The notes below the pieces were generated by a model, which ran no database searches, had not been told where the DNA came from, and saw only the letters and a list, made by a program, of their open reading frames with translations. A program made the position numbers and the translations under genes. From Luidia sarsii (taxonomy: Eukaryota; Echinodermata; Asteroidea; Paxillosida; Luidiidae), in the NCBI GenBank assembly GCA_949987565.1, contig OX465115.1, forward strand, positions 6,018,840-6,082,839: a stretch of DNA of 64,000 nucleotides, written 5' to 3'. Shown here piece by piece: positions 1-11,619 of this stretch (the first letter of the stretch is position 1; every line of letters starts with the position of its first letter).

Positions 1-262
1 GACAGACTAGGGTGAGATCAAATGGAAGGACAAGCAGTAGGGAAGGGATCAAAGGAGGAAAGCTGGTAGACTGACCAGGGTGAGATCAAAGGGAAGGGCA
101 AGCAGTAGGGAAGGGATCAAAGGAGGAAAGCTGGTATACAGACCAAGGTGAGATCAAAGGGAAGGGCAAGCAGTAGGGAAGGGATCAAAGGAGGAAAGCT
201 GGTTGACAGACCAGGGTGAGATCAAAGGGAAGGGCAAGCAGTGGGAAGGGAAAGATCAAAAC
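1..262. repeat. 68-bp satellite, copy set 1
   Basis: About four copies of a purine-rich 68-bp unit (GACAGACCAGGGTGAGATCA and so on), continuing off the left edge. The same unit forms the 29.9-31.6 kb array. Confidence 0.9.
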
Positions 263-486
263 AAAAAAGACATAAGTAATCAAAGAAAATTAATTATGTA
301 AACATGCTCGAATGCAAATCTTGAATGCATCTCTATTTTCTCATTCTGAGTAATTTTGACGTTAAAATCAATACAAGTTGCAGCTAATTGCGCAGTATCA
401 TTATCATTATTATAATTAAGCAATACCATGGATTACTAATCAAAAGATGCGCCAAACAGGTGTCTTAGTCTTCAGATTGAATAGGT

Positions 487-3400
487 CTACACCGTCCCGC
501 ACACCAGTAGGGCTTCATCAGAACCCATGTATTCCACTTTGTTCAAGACCACTGCAGGGTGGCCTGGGGGCTGGAACTTAAACGGCATCGCTGCAAAAGG
601 AGAAGGGAAAGAAGGAAGACAAATTTAGGGTACAACTTAAAATGGAATAGATTTCTTTATGGGTCGAGTTGGGTTGGGTCGGGTCGGGTCGGGTCGGGTC
701 GGGTCGGGTCGGGTCGGGTCGGGTGGGATAGGTTGGGTTGGGTTGGGTTGGGTTGAGTTGGGTTGGGTTTAGTGAATTGGGTTGGGTTGGGTTGTGTGCG
801 ATTGGATTGGGTTGGGTTGGGTTGGGCTGGGCTGGGTTGGGTTGGGTTGGGTTGGGTTGGATTGGGTTGGTGGGTTTGGTTGGGTTGGGCTGGGTTGCGT
901 TGGCCGGGTTGGATTGGATTGGATTGGGTTGGGTGGGATGGGATGGGTTGGGTTGGGTTGGGCTGGGTTGGGTTGGGTTGGGCTGGGCTGGGCTGGGCTG
1001 GGCTGGGCTGGGCTGGGTTGGGTTGGGTTGGGTTGGGTTGGGTTGGGCTGGGCTGGGATGGGTTGGGTTGGGTTGGGTTGGGTTGGGTTGGGCTGGGCTG
1101 GGCTGGGCTGGGCTGGGCTGGGCTGGGTTGGGTTGGGTTGGGTTGGGTTGGGTTGGGTTGGGCTGGGTTGGGTTGGGTTGGGCTGGGTGGGTTGTATGCA
1201 AACATTACAAGTTGTAGCCATCATTATAAATGATAATCATTTTACATTTACTTACCACCGATAGCATCTGCAAGAATAGCTCCGTGCTCGCGAATAGACT
1301 GGTCAAAGGCAAAAATTGTGTATCCAGCGTCTTCATTATAGGTGACCATAATACCTTCAACAAAAAATAGAAGTTGGTGGAAAACAATCTTCAGGCTGAA
1401 CCCCAAAACAGTACAGCTATCATAAAGTGAAAATTGAACAAATTAAATATTTTGGATCATACAACAGGTGATGCTGTATTCATATGTTTCTATATGTACA
1501 GGGCGACCAACTTCATACTTCTTTCAATAAAGAAGAAGGCAGCTTCTTCATCAGTGAGTTTTTCACCCGTTCCCCCCCCCTTTTATGGCCCTTGTCAGGC
1601 TTTGTCTTCATTTCTTTCGTCCATTTAGTTAAGTACAATGCAAGAGAACAGCAGGCCTTTGGCTTCACTTTTGAAATATTACACTGTGTTTGGAAAAAGA
1701 ATCCAAAGATTCAAATTCAATAAAGAACTCCGACCTGTGTTTTCAGCTTTTGGAAAACAGACAAAGCCGGAGCTGAAGCCGGGTTTGGACAAAAGGGCCC
1801 GTGGTATCATTTGTTTGTGATGGGTGCAGCACACTAATTCCATCCAATTAAGATGGCTCCACCGAGCTGATTATCATCAAGTGAGGAACCACAACATTGT
1901 TTTAATAAGGGGTCTTTGAAGGCTAATTAAATAAAATTATTGAAGAATAAGTTAAGCTAAAGACAACCCGGGGGTTCACTCTTCAATTTGGTATGTAATT
2001 TGGAACATATCTGACTTCAAATGTGGCCCTATTTGGCTGTAGAAGTGGAGGGGTCCATCTCAAAATCTTCGGTTTGGATGGCTACCCATTTTTGGGTGTT
2101 TCTTTTTGCTGGGGGTAATCAGCAAAACATCTAATCAGCTAAGGGCACTGAAATGGAATAATTGGCTTTGAAAGTGATTGTAGTGTTCAATGGGAGCTCG
2201 ATTTAGTGTTCTGCACACTGATGTTTCTGAAGCGCGCCCTCTAGCGGCAACAATTCAACTAACCGTGGATTTCAATTTGCATCTAAAAATGCGGAACTGC
2301 AGGACAAGATGAACGTAAATCATTACAGACATAAAGTAGTTCCTGTTCATTGGTCTGTGACTACTTCTACGTAACTTTCCGGTTTAACAATGGCCTACAA
2401 ATTCGGTAATACATGCACTTACAATTATCAGATGTCAAACTCATGCTCGCAGGTCAAGCTAAATCTACCCGTCTTTAGGCCGGGGGGGGGGGATAGTCTT
2501 GGGTTCAAGACGTTGATGGTTTGGACAGCCGGCCAGCGATCCGCAGTGCACACACTCGTATACGGGCTCGCACAGAGATCCGCACACACGAACGCATTGA
2601 ATTGATGTTGTTGTTGACCGGTCTGAGTGATACGTGTGTCTGCGGATCATTGCGTACCGTATTCATCACGCCCGACGCGCGAGAGGGCGTGATGAATACG
2701 GTTAGACTATATCAACCAACAACGCCTTGAACCAAGACTAGGGAAGGGACTGTGCAGATCGAAACGGCGGTAGTTTTATACTCGTTGTCCCTTGCCAACT
2801 CGCCCACTAGTCTTCTTGCCCCTTGCCAACTCGCCCACTAGTCTTCTTGCCCCTTGCCAACTCGCCCACTGGTCTACTCCCACTTGCCAACTCGCCCACT
2901 AGTCTTCTTGCCCCTTGCCAACTCGCCCACTAGTCTACTTGCCCCTTGCCAACTCGCCCACTGGTCTACTCCAACTTGACAACGAGCCGCGGAAATCGCG
3001 TTGGTCTTCATTCAAGTCGCACAATTGCAATTAATTGGCCAACTTGACGCGTTAGTGGTACGAAAAAAAAAATCTCGTCCCGGTCCGGTATCCCCCTGGT
3101 TGGTTCATAAAAAAAACACCAAAATGATTATACTTACGGTATTCGCCTTCGAAGATGAACTGGCAGTTTGTCGGATTGCAATCCCTCAATTTACTGTATT
3201 TGTGGATACGATCACCCGCGCCGCATCCTGAAATGAAACATTAACAATTTTCACACTTTTATAATAATTCGAGTCACAAAGAATCTAGTTTGAGTCCGAG
3301 TCACATCTCTTGAGTCAGAGTCCAAGTCCTGACTCCAGAGTCATCCAAAATCGAGTTTCGAGTACGAGAAACTCATACATTCAATACTTTATTTTGAAAC

Positions 3401-6026
3401 ATATGGCCCAAGTATTGTCTCTCAGTACATTGTCTTATCAAATGAAAATGAGTGGTTATATTATACTCGCGCCGTATCGCAAAACGTTTATACTCTAAAA
3501 TTAGTGGGCCTGACGTTTCGATCCTAGCAGGACCTTTCCCACTTGATGCTAGCCTTGACCAAGTCGTTGGTCGCCGATTTAGGAATCAAAATCCGGCCTT
3601 CAGAAATACAAGCATGGTGCCTTGCGCAACACCGCTGCGAAATGCAGCCCCATATGATCTGCTCATAGCTTACGCAAGCTGTGCACCATTCCCCCGCCCG
3701 TAACTTGCGTGCGTATTATTGTGCGCGCATCTTGTCTACAGCTAGCTGTGTACAGGCTCGTACTGCACTATAGTAGTACGTGCATATGTACTTGTACACG
3801 TATCGTGGGAACCCCCGTTTTCGAGGCTACACGTTTTCGACGCTTAGCCTTCTAACTCACATCGCACTATGAAAACAACTCCGTATAACGATCTCAGACT
3901 TCATATCTTACAGTTGGTTTCCGGCTCTTGTCCGTCACCGAAAATGTGGAAATTTAAGGCTTTTCCAGTAGGCCAAACTCGTGTTATTCAAAAAGTTGCT
4001 CTTTAGGGGTCTATTTTCCTATATAGGTACAAAATTGGCAGTTGCTTCGAAGCTCCAGTTTTCTTTATTGTTGGTCCTAAAAAAATCTGAGTTTACCATA
4101 ACAAACCCCCAACATCCGTAGAAAAAAAAAATATCACGCAACTTGAGGCAGTCCGTTCAGGGTAAAAACTATGGAACCTCCTATAGGGCGTCTCGCTTAT
4201 ATATATATATATTTTTATTATTATTTAAAGACAAAAAGTAACATGGCCCAATAGGCTTTTTTTTTTAATGAAAAAAATAAAAGGGCAGCTAGAGAAAGTA
4301 CCAAGAAGGAGGAAATGTGTCTCTGGAGTGACATTGGGAAAGGTCATAACTGAAAAAGCAGCGAGAAAGAGGATTGTGGAGGTTTTTTTTTAGTGCCCGT
4401 GGTTTGCGTGCGTCTGGGCCGGATCTCTGCCCTGTGCCGTACCGGAGAGACCGCCTCGGACAAGGCTAACTTTATGCTTGTTGTACTCGACAGGTATTCC
4501 AAAATTGGGTGGTATGCATGAACTTTGGCTGGCAACCTGATTCTATTGAGGAAGGTTTTTCATGCTTAAAGCAAACTTGGGTGCCTAAGTGGCGCAATGA
4601 AATATTTCCGAGCCGTGAGAGTGAACTACAGCAAGGCCATAGTAACTTACTCCATTTCATAGTCGAAATTTGCGAACAGGGAACCCTGGTGATATCGGAC
4701 AGACAGACGGACAAACAGACAGACAGACGCTCAAGCTTTTGGTGTGGTTTGTAAATTCAAGGACTACATCTTACTTGTGTCCACGAAACCCGGGTATGTA
4801 CCGCGGTCGTCTTCCTCGCGTGCCAGTAATCTCTTGAGAAGCACCCGCACCAGAGACTCCTCGCTGTCCGCTCCTCGCTAAATATTTACCGAGAGGAGTT
4901 TGTGGTCGTTAAAACACAATTTAAAATGATGATATATGATAGCAATCATAGAGGAGAGGACGGGAGGGGATCAAGGAGAGGACGGGAGAGGATCTAGGAG
5001 AGGAGAGGATCTAGGAGAGGAGAGGATCCTGGAGAGGAGAGGATCTAGGAGATGAGAGGAAAGGATCTAGGAGAGGAGAGGAGAGGATCTAGGAGAGGAG
5101 AGGATCTAGGAGAGGAGAGGAAAGGAGAGGGTCTAGGAGAGGAGAGGAGAGGATCTAGGAGAGGAGAGGATCTAGGAGAGGAGAGGATCTAGGAGAGGAG
5201 AGGATCTAGGAGAGGAGAGGAAAGGAGAGGATCTAGGAGAGGAAAGGAGAGGATCTAGGAGAGGAGAGGATCTAGGAGAGGATCTAGGAGAGGAGAGGAT
5301 CTAGGAGAGGAGAGGAAAGGAGAGGATCTAGGAGAGGAAAGGAGAGGATCTAGAAGAGGAGAGGATCTAGGAGAGGAGAGGATCTAGGAGAGGAGAGGAT
5401 CTAGGAGAGGAGAGGATCTAGGAGAGGAGAGGATCTAGGAGAGGAGAGGATCTAGGAGAGGAGAGGATCTAGGAGAGGAGAGGATCTAGGAGAGGAGAGG
5501 ATCTAGGAGAGGAGAGGAGAGGAGAGGAGAGGATCTAGGAGAGGAGAGGAAAGGAGAGAATCTAGGAGAGGAGAGGAGAGGATCTAGGAGAGGAGAGGAG
5601 AGGATCTAGGAGAGGAGAGGATCTAGGAGAGGAGAGGAGAGGATCTAGGAGAGGAGAGGATCTAGGAGAGGAGAGGAGAGGATCTAGGAGAGGAGAGGAG
5701 AGGATCTAGGAGAGGAGAGGATCTAGGAGAGGAGAGGATCTAGGAGAGGAGAGGATCTAGGAGAGGAGAGGATCTAGGAGAGGAGAGGATCTAGGAGAGG
5801 AGAGGAGAGGATCTAGGAGAGGAGAGGATCTAGGAGAGGAGAGGAGAGGATCTAGGAGAGGAGAGGAGAGGATCTAGGAGAGGAGAGGATCTAGGAGAGG
5901 AGAGGATCTAGGAGAGGAGAGGTCACATTAAAGAAAGATGCTCACCTCGTTCTCTCCTGTGCCCATCGATGACACTTGGCATACCACCAGAAGGAGAAGA
6001 GATAACTTGAATGCGTTAGAGAGCAT
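487..6026 (-). CDS. Secreted ML-domain (NPC2/MD-2-like) lipid-binding protein, 5 exons
   Basis: Five minus-strand exons, 5946-6026, 4775-4877, 3138-3227, 1256-1354 and 487-590, join with consistent phases (0,1,1,1) into 158 residues ending in TAG. Each junction has GT and AG. Exon 1 is a signal peptide (MLSNAFKLSLLLLVVCQVSS). Residues about 60-158 resemble the MD-2-related lipid-recognition fold of NPC2: a CG near residue 63, then DCNPTNCQFIFEGEY with the five-residue Cys78-Cys83 spacing typical of NPC2, a central PFKF, and a final strand VEYMGSDEALLVC ending at Cys155. ML proteins bind sterols or other lipids in lysosomes or outside the cell. Odd points: the loop holding the third NPC2 disulfide is absent, and residues 28-62 form an acidic/basic arm with a KR pair before the domain. 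All four introns carry satellites. The ML assignment comes from cysteine pattern and strand motifs only. Confidence 0.72.
662..1192. repeat. TTGGG pentamer array, copy 1
   Basis: About 530 bp of TTGGG repeats with scattered changes (GGGCT, GGATT), beginning with a GGGTC run. Frames on both strands are open through it, so the long apparent proteins here are artefacts. It sits in the last intron of the ML-domain gene. Confidence 0.93.
1490..1815. mobile_element. MITE-like element, family with GCTTCGGCTCCGGCTT-type ends
   Basis: AAAGCCGGAGCTGAAGCCGG near 1765 and the adjoining TTTTCAGCTTTTGGAAAACA match, in inverted orientation, the element at 63690-63960. Part of a dispersed family in this window; ends not resolved. 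Confidence 0.5.
1815..2240. mobile_element. Dispersed repeat, copy inverted relative to 10090-10540
   Basis: Shares, in inverted orientation, the segments around the GGTGCAGC end, the AGATGGCTCCACCGAGCTGAT motif and the TGGCCCTATTTGGCTG motif with 10090-10540. No coding capacity is visible. Confidence 0.55.
2657..2701. repeat. Perfect hairpin, 16-bp arms
   Basis: CCGTATTCATCACGCC and its exact reverse complement flank a 13-base CG-rich loop. Confidence 0.85.
2786..2985. repeat. 31-bp minisatellite
   Basis: About six copies of a unit containing CTTGCCAACTCGCCCACTAG, with TCTTCTT and TCTACT variants. Lies in intron 3 of the ML-domain gene. Confidence 0.88.
4945..5925. repeat. GA-rich minisatellite (GATCTAGGAGAGGAGAG unit)
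   Basis: Nearly 1 kb of a 17-bp unit with GAGAG length variants, purine-only on the plus strand apart from the GATCTAG core. It fills intron 1 of the ML-domain gene and ends about 20 bp from its signal-peptide exon. Confidence 0.93.
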
Positions 6027-7369
6027 CTTGGAAGTGGTCTAGCAGCAAGTGTTGTCGGAACTAGAAATGAAGGCTGACGTGGTGCGCGCGCGGAACAGAC
6101 GTGTACAGAATGTGCAGTTCCCTGGCTGCGCGTGTTTCATTATAGGCGGGGCAGATGGGCTCGTATTCGCCAGAACACCAGTATCGATACTGATAAGTTT
6201 CGGAACTTTGGCAGAATCGACATTTTTTTCTTGCAATCTATGGTGCTCGCAAACCCCTCCCCCTTCAGCCTCCTAAAGTTACTACAAATACAATACATGC
6301 ATGCATTCCTTTCATACGGATGTGTTTGTGACATTTCGGGACCGATCTTTAACATTATTGGAATCTTGATTCGCTGGGATACAGGTAAGACAAGTAAATA
6401 ATCCAATATTCGAGAACATTTCTATTGAGAGAGATAGAAAGAAAGAGGGGTTTGAGAACGTGAGAGAGAGAGATAGAGGGGAGGAGAGAGGGGCGAGGAG
6501 GTGGACAGAGAGTTGGAGAGACAGACACCTGTCAAAAATGAAAAGTTATTTAAAACAACTGTTGCAAACGGCTCACTGGCTAAAAAATAAAGACCTGCAA
6601 TACATAAATCTCAAAAGTTAGAGGGCCTGACGTTTCGATCCTAGCAGGACTTTTGAGAAGGTCCTGCTAGGATCGAAACGTCAGGCCCTATAACTTTCGA
6701 AAAAAAAGGGAAAAGTAGAAAATCGTCTTTGTATTTCCAAAACCTAAAAGGAATCGATACCAAAAAATTGACTCAATAAAAATCGATTTGTTTTCCTTCT
6801 GCATTATGATTTGTGGAATGCAAGGCTTTGAGGCAGATTCGTTTTGTGTGTGAAAGCGAGCCCCCCCCCCCCCTCGGAAAATGCAGAAGGTCGAACAGAG
6901 GAACTATAAAGGACTGGATAATCCTTTCTTTAGATCATTCACCCGCTCGCTGCTCGCTGCTCGGTTAAACGCTGCGCGCGGTGTTTTTCTCTTTATGTCA
7001 AGCCGCGCTGACAGTGATTAATAACGGTCCTTCAACTTGGGTCAATGTCTGACAATTGGTTGGCTCCCTGCATTGCTGTAAAGACTCGGAGCATATCGTG
7101 CCCAGCAGCTCGAGCTACGACTTTTGTCTCCCTCCGCCCCCCCCCCCTCCGTCCCTCCCCCTCCCTCCCTCCCTCCCTCCCCCCTGGGTAGGGAGAGGGG
7201 CGTGCCAAAGCTAGTCCCGCGATTGATCAACAACGCGTAGAATAGAATTCAGAAACGTACGGTATAGGCCTATTCTCGACCGACAAAAAAACGCGTCTTT
7301 TGTGCGAACTTCAGACGACTGGCGTTCACCCACGGGTTTTGTGTGTGTGGTTGTGTGAGCGTGGGCGTG
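6027..7369. other. Gene-poor stretch upstream of the ML-domain gene
   Basis: Includes the presumed 5' UTR/promoter of the ML gene (minus), a GA-rich run at 6420-6530, a palindromic hairpin element at 6610-6705, a C-run near 6860 and a pyrimidine-rich tract near 7135-7190. Two short open frames near 6040-6400 have no recognisable domain and I do not call them. Confidence 0.6.
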
Positions 7370-7690
7370 AATCTAGTGCCTTGTTGAGGCCTAGTCCCAT
7401 AGGTTGACTATAGTTCTCCACAGGAAAATTGTAAAGGTGTAAATATAGTTCCCCACAAGGATTTATTTTTTTGGGGGAAATAACTCAAACACGGGAAATT
7501 TGTGATGGGTATAGAATTAAAGTATTATAAATTTTTTAGGGACATAATACGGCAACATTTGTATAAAGGGCCTACCCAGGAAAGTGAATGTGGTAGAAAT
7601 TGGGAGCATTTTTAAAACATCGTTTCTCACTGGGTTGTATAGCGCACGAGAACAAAGCAATGTCTCCACAAGGATACAAAAATGTGTATG
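7370..7690. mobile_element. Dispersed repeat with GTCTCCACAAGG ends, copy 1
   Basis: Homologous to 60310-60560: both begin GCG...GAATCTAGTGCCTTG, share AATTGTAAAGGTGTA and CGGGAAATTTGT, and end GAACAAAGCAATGTCTCCAC. This copy has about 110 bp more near 7550-7650. Confidence 0.65.
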
Positions 7691-7732
7691 AGTGTGTTTT
7701 GATACCGCAACGCTTTTGCAAACTTTTTTGGG

Positions 7733-8045
7733 GTGAGGGGGTTGGGTTGGGTTGAGGTGGGTCGGGTGGATTGGGATGGGATGGGTTGGGTTGGGTCGGG
7801 ATGGGGAGTGTTGGGTTGGGATTTGCTGGGTTGGGTTGGGTTGGATTGGATTGGATTGGATTGGGTTGGGTTTGGCTGGGCTGGGTTGGGTTGGGTTTGG
7901 CTGGGCTGGGTTGGATTGGGTTGGGTTGGATTGGCTTGGTTGGGTTTGGTTGGATTGGGTTGGGTTTGGTTGAATTGGGTTGGTTGGGTTGGGTTGGGTT
8001 GGGTTGGTTGGATTGGGTTGGATTGGGTTGGGTTGGGCTGGGTGG
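7733..8045. repeat. TTGGG pentamer array, copy 2
   Basis: About 310 bp of TTGGG with GATTG and TTTGG variants; second array of this type, 7 kb from the first. Confidence 0.92.
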
Positions 8046-8265
8046 TGAGGGGTGGGAGGAAAGGGAATGAGGGGGCGATACAGATAGGCAGTAATGTTCA
8101 GTTTCACTTTCCAACAATGGAACAAACATTCCCGTTCGTTTCTGTGGGAAACCTTGGCATTTTGTTTACACCGTAAATGTTGCAAGTCCTCTTGCATATT
8201 GTGGGAACCATCACTAATTGGCAATGGGAGAAAAAGGGGGTAGGAAGCAGACAAATTGCAATGGT

Positions 8266-8748
8266 ATGCAGTAGCAACAGCAGTAGCAGTAGCAGCAGTA
8301 GCAGTAGCAGCAGTAGCAATAGTAACAGCAGTAGCAGTAGCAGCAGCAGTAGCAGTAGCAGCAGTAGCAGCAGTAGCAACATCAGTAGCAGTAGCACTAG
8401 CAGTAGCAGTAGCAGTAGCAGTAGTAGCAGCAGTAGCAACATCAGTAGCAGTAGCAGTAGCAGCTGTAGAAGCAGTAGTAGCAGTAGCAGCATCAGTAGC
8501 AACAGCAGTAGTAGTAGCAGCAGCAGTAGCAGTAGTAGTAGTAGTAGCAGCAGTAGCAGTAGCAGTAGCAGTAGCAGCATCAGCAGCAGCAGTAGTAGTA
8601 GTAGCAATAGCAGCAGTAGCAGTAGTAGCAGCAGCAGCAGTAGCAGCAGTAGCAGCAGCAGTAGCAGTGGCAGCAACAGCAGTAGCAGCAGCAGCAGTAG
8701 CAGTAGCAGTAGCAGCAGCAGTAGCAGCAGTATAGTAGCAGCAGCAGT

Positions 8749-8779
<31 letters not shown>

Positions 8780-8804
8780 GTATAGTAGCAGCAGCAGTAG
8801 CAGG

Positions 8805-8845
<41 letters not shown>

Positions 8846-8890
8846 CAGCAGTAGTAGCAGCAGCAGTAGCAGTATCAGTATCAGCAGTAG
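8266..8890. repeat. AGC/AGT trinucleotide array
   Basis: About 620 bp of mixed AGC and AGT triplets. It reads as poly-Ser, poly-Ala or poly-Leu in different frames, none with a non-repeat domain, so I treat it as noncoding. It abuts the last exon of the 8.9-10.7 kb gene. Confidence 0.93.
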
Positions 8891-8922
8891 TATAGTAGTA
8901 ATATGCCGCTAATGTATAGTAC

Positions 8923-10678
8923 ATTGGTTTCGCTCTTGCCAGCGTCATTGAATCCCTCGAAGTAGACGACGCCTATGGCGTCTGCATTACTTTCCCCATT
9001 GTGTTTCCACCGTGCACACCTGAAAATCTCACTTTGAAGGTGACCCCGAATGAGCCGTGTAAAAGCAGTTATCAATCCGACAGTCCCCTGGGCAATGTTG
9101 TGTACCGCCTTATAATGGCGTCTACTCAATAGCATACACAAATGGGAAGAAAAGGGGAAAGCGAGGGGGATACACAGACGCCAAGCGTTTCGCAATAAGC
9201 GCAATCATCAAGCGTGTTCATTTCTAGCCGAGTGCCAGGCAGACTGGTGCATATCGACTTTGAAGATGTTTGTCCACGTGTCTTATCCGATATAAGGTGC
9301 TCTCTTTTAATAAGTGGCCAACAGCGTTGCTCTTTCTAAGGGTATATTACGGTATTATGACGAGTCTGAGAAATGAACTTGGCGCCCACATTTTGAGACC
9401 AGTTATGTTCTAACGGAAGTCTTGTCAGACGGGTTTATAGTTCTAGAGACTGAGCGTGGCTTTCTGTACCTTTAGAGCCTTTTCGCGAATTCCCGGGTCG
9501 GCCCCAGGCTTCGTCCACATCACGTAAACAAATCCCTGAAAATAGTTGCTTGGGGTTTGCCACCGAATCAACCATTTCCAACCCGGGGTATCTCGGGGGT
9601 AAGGCTTGCCGTTACCCCCGAGATAACCCGGAGATTTCGTAGTGGGAAAGGGTAAGGATTGACGCTGTGGTTAAAAAAAACCCTTTGATATCTGTCAAAT
9701 TGGACGAGTAAGAAAAGTAATTTAAGCCTAATCCAACAAGTTGCAAAGGAGCCCGTGACGTCACGAGGCGGCCATTTCAAGAGGCCGCAGAGTTTCTATT
9801 AAGATGCACATTGATCTAAGCTAACGTTTCAGTCAGAACTGTTAACGGACAGACGGCACCTCTTGAAATCGTCGGCTGGGCGGGCCAAAATTATATGTTG
9901 CGCATTCGCCACAGGGGCGATCTGACGTCACTACTGCCAGCGCGTCACGACTGGGCGACGATGGGATTGAACGCGCGCCGTGCGCGTATGGAAAGTGAGA
10001 ACACTCCATAAAGCTCTCTATTATATAGAGCTCTATTGGACACAGCTGTGATTATTGGTAGCGCCAATTTCTTCATCGGGATGCGGAACACTAGATCGAG
10101 CTCCTATTGAACACTGTACAAAAACACCCACTTTCAAAGCCAATTATCCCACACTCAAAAGTTTCTCAGTTCTTGTAGCTATACTGAAAATTGTAGTTTG
10201 GACCTTCATCTCTCAGATTCTTTTCAATTTTGGTGCACTTAACCGTTTAGATCTTTTGCTAATAACCCCCAGAAAAACAACCCCAAAGGATCCAAAGGAT
10301 TTTGGGATGGACCCCTCCACAGCCAAACAGGGCCACATTTAAAGCCAGATATGTTCTAATTAACACACGAAATCGAAGAGTGAAACCCCAGGTTGTCTTA
10401 AGCATCACTTATTATACAATATATCAGTCAATTAGCCTCCAAAGACCCCTTATTAAAAAACAGCTGATGATAATCAGCTCGGCGGAGCCATCTTGGATGG
10501 AATTATTGCGCTGCAACCTGCACCCATAGCTGGGAGGCGTCGTCTTGACGTACGGTCGAGTACAACGCAGTACTAACACTCACCCTGCCAATTTGAGCAA
10601 GCTCACATTTCTGGGTGATGAAAGTGCGGAAAATTTTCCCAGCAGTAGGCCCAACAGAAACAGCTTCAGTTTAGCCAT
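8923..10678 (-). CDS. Putative secreted protein of unknown family, partial model (3 exons)
   Basis: Minus-strand exon 10607-10678 encodes a clean signal peptide (MAKLKLFLLGLLLGKFSA) and ends at a GTGAGC donor in phase 0. Two further phase-0 exons follow: 9470-9535 (GFVYVMWTKPGADPG...) behind a TTTTCAG acceptor, and about 8923-9087 (starting GTVGLITAFTRLIRG and containing NADAIGVVYFEGFND) behind a GCCCAG acceptor. Together they give 101 codons. The 3' end is unresolved: the last exon either leaves at a weak GTAC donor near 8922 or runs to a TGA at 8881-8883 inside the AGC/AGT repeat. I recognise no domain. It lies just upstream of, and in the same orientation as, the ML-domain gene; a short ADAIG string occurs in both, which is too little to call them paralogues. 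The signal-peptide exon is fairly safe, the rest is a proposal. Confidence 0.42.
9582..9632. repeat. Hairpin of about 20-bp arms
   Basis: CCCGGGGTATCTCGGGGGTAA is followed after 8 bases by its near-exact reverse complement. Confidence 0.8.
10090..10540. mobile_element. Dispersed repeat, inverted partner of 1815-2240
   Basis: Shares AGCTCGGCGGAGCCATCTTG, ACCCCAGGTTGTCTTAAGC and the ACCCCTCCACAGCCAAACAG region with the reverse complement of 1815-2240. No coding capacity is visible. Confidence 0.55.
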
Positions 10679-10971
10679 TGCTTTGTTAGGCCAGTCAAAA
10701 CACATTCCCGGACAACAGAAAGCGGGGTCCTCCGCGGCTGACTCGCATGGAAACGACACGAGTTGACCTGCATTGCAAACACAATGAGCTTTTGTCCCTG
10801 AACTTAAGCCGTCGGCTGGTAGCTGGAAGGTGTCTAGTGGCTCATCGAGAATGTGGATCGACCCACAAAACACCCCCTCCCCCACACATGTACAAAAGGA
10901 AAAAATCGCCAAACCATCAAAAACAGCAAGATAATAGGCAGTAGGAACATATTTTCTGTATACCAGTGCAA

Positions 10972-11612
10972 TGGGGTTTTCAAAGGGTTTTCAAAGGGTT
11001 TTCAAAAGGGTTTTCAAAGGGTTTTCAAAGAGTTTTCATAGGGTTTTCAAAGGGTTTTCATAGGGTTTTTATAGGGTTTTCAAAGGGTTTTGAAAGGGTT
11101 TTGAAAGGGTTTTGAAAGGGTTTTCATAGGGTTTTCATAGAGTTTTCAAAGGGTTTTCAAAGGGTTTTCAAAGGGTTTTCATAGGGTTTTCAAAGGGTTT
11201 TCAAAGGGTTTTCATAGGGTTTTCAAAGGGTTTTCAAAGTGTTTTCAAAGTGTTTTCATAGGGTTTTCAAAGGGTTTTCATAGGGTTTTCATAGGGTTTT
11301 CAAAGGGTTCTCAAAGGGTTTTCAAAGGGTTTTCATAGGGTTTTGAAAGGGTTTTGAAAGGGTGTTCATAGGGTTTTCAAAGGGTTTTCATAGGGTTTTC
11401 AAAGGGTTTTCAAAGGGTTTTCAAAGGGTTTTCATAGGGTTTTCAAAGGGTTTTCAAAGGGTTTTCATAGGGTTGTCATTGAGTTTTCATAGGATTTTCA
11501 AAGGGTTTTCAAAGGGTTTTCAAAGGGTTTTCATAGGGTTTTCATAGGGTTTTCATAGGGTTTTCAAAGGGTTTTCAAAGGGTTTTCAAAGGGTTTTTAA
11601 AGGGTTTTCAAA
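10972..11612. repeat. 11-bp minisatellite (GGGTTTTCAAA / GGGTTTTCATA)
   Basis: About 58 head-to-tail copies with two main variants interspersed. Open frames through it (GFSKGFQRVF) are artefacts. Confidence 0.95.
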
Positions 11613-11619
11613 GAAAACG

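Noticed and set aside
578..1264. Long Pro/Gln/Asn and Trp/Gly/Leu open frames on both strands
   Set aside because: They read through the TTGGG array; every frame is open only because the repeat has no stop.
8104..8948. Poly-Leu, poly-Ser and poly-Ala frames
   Set aside because: AGC/AGT triplet array only.
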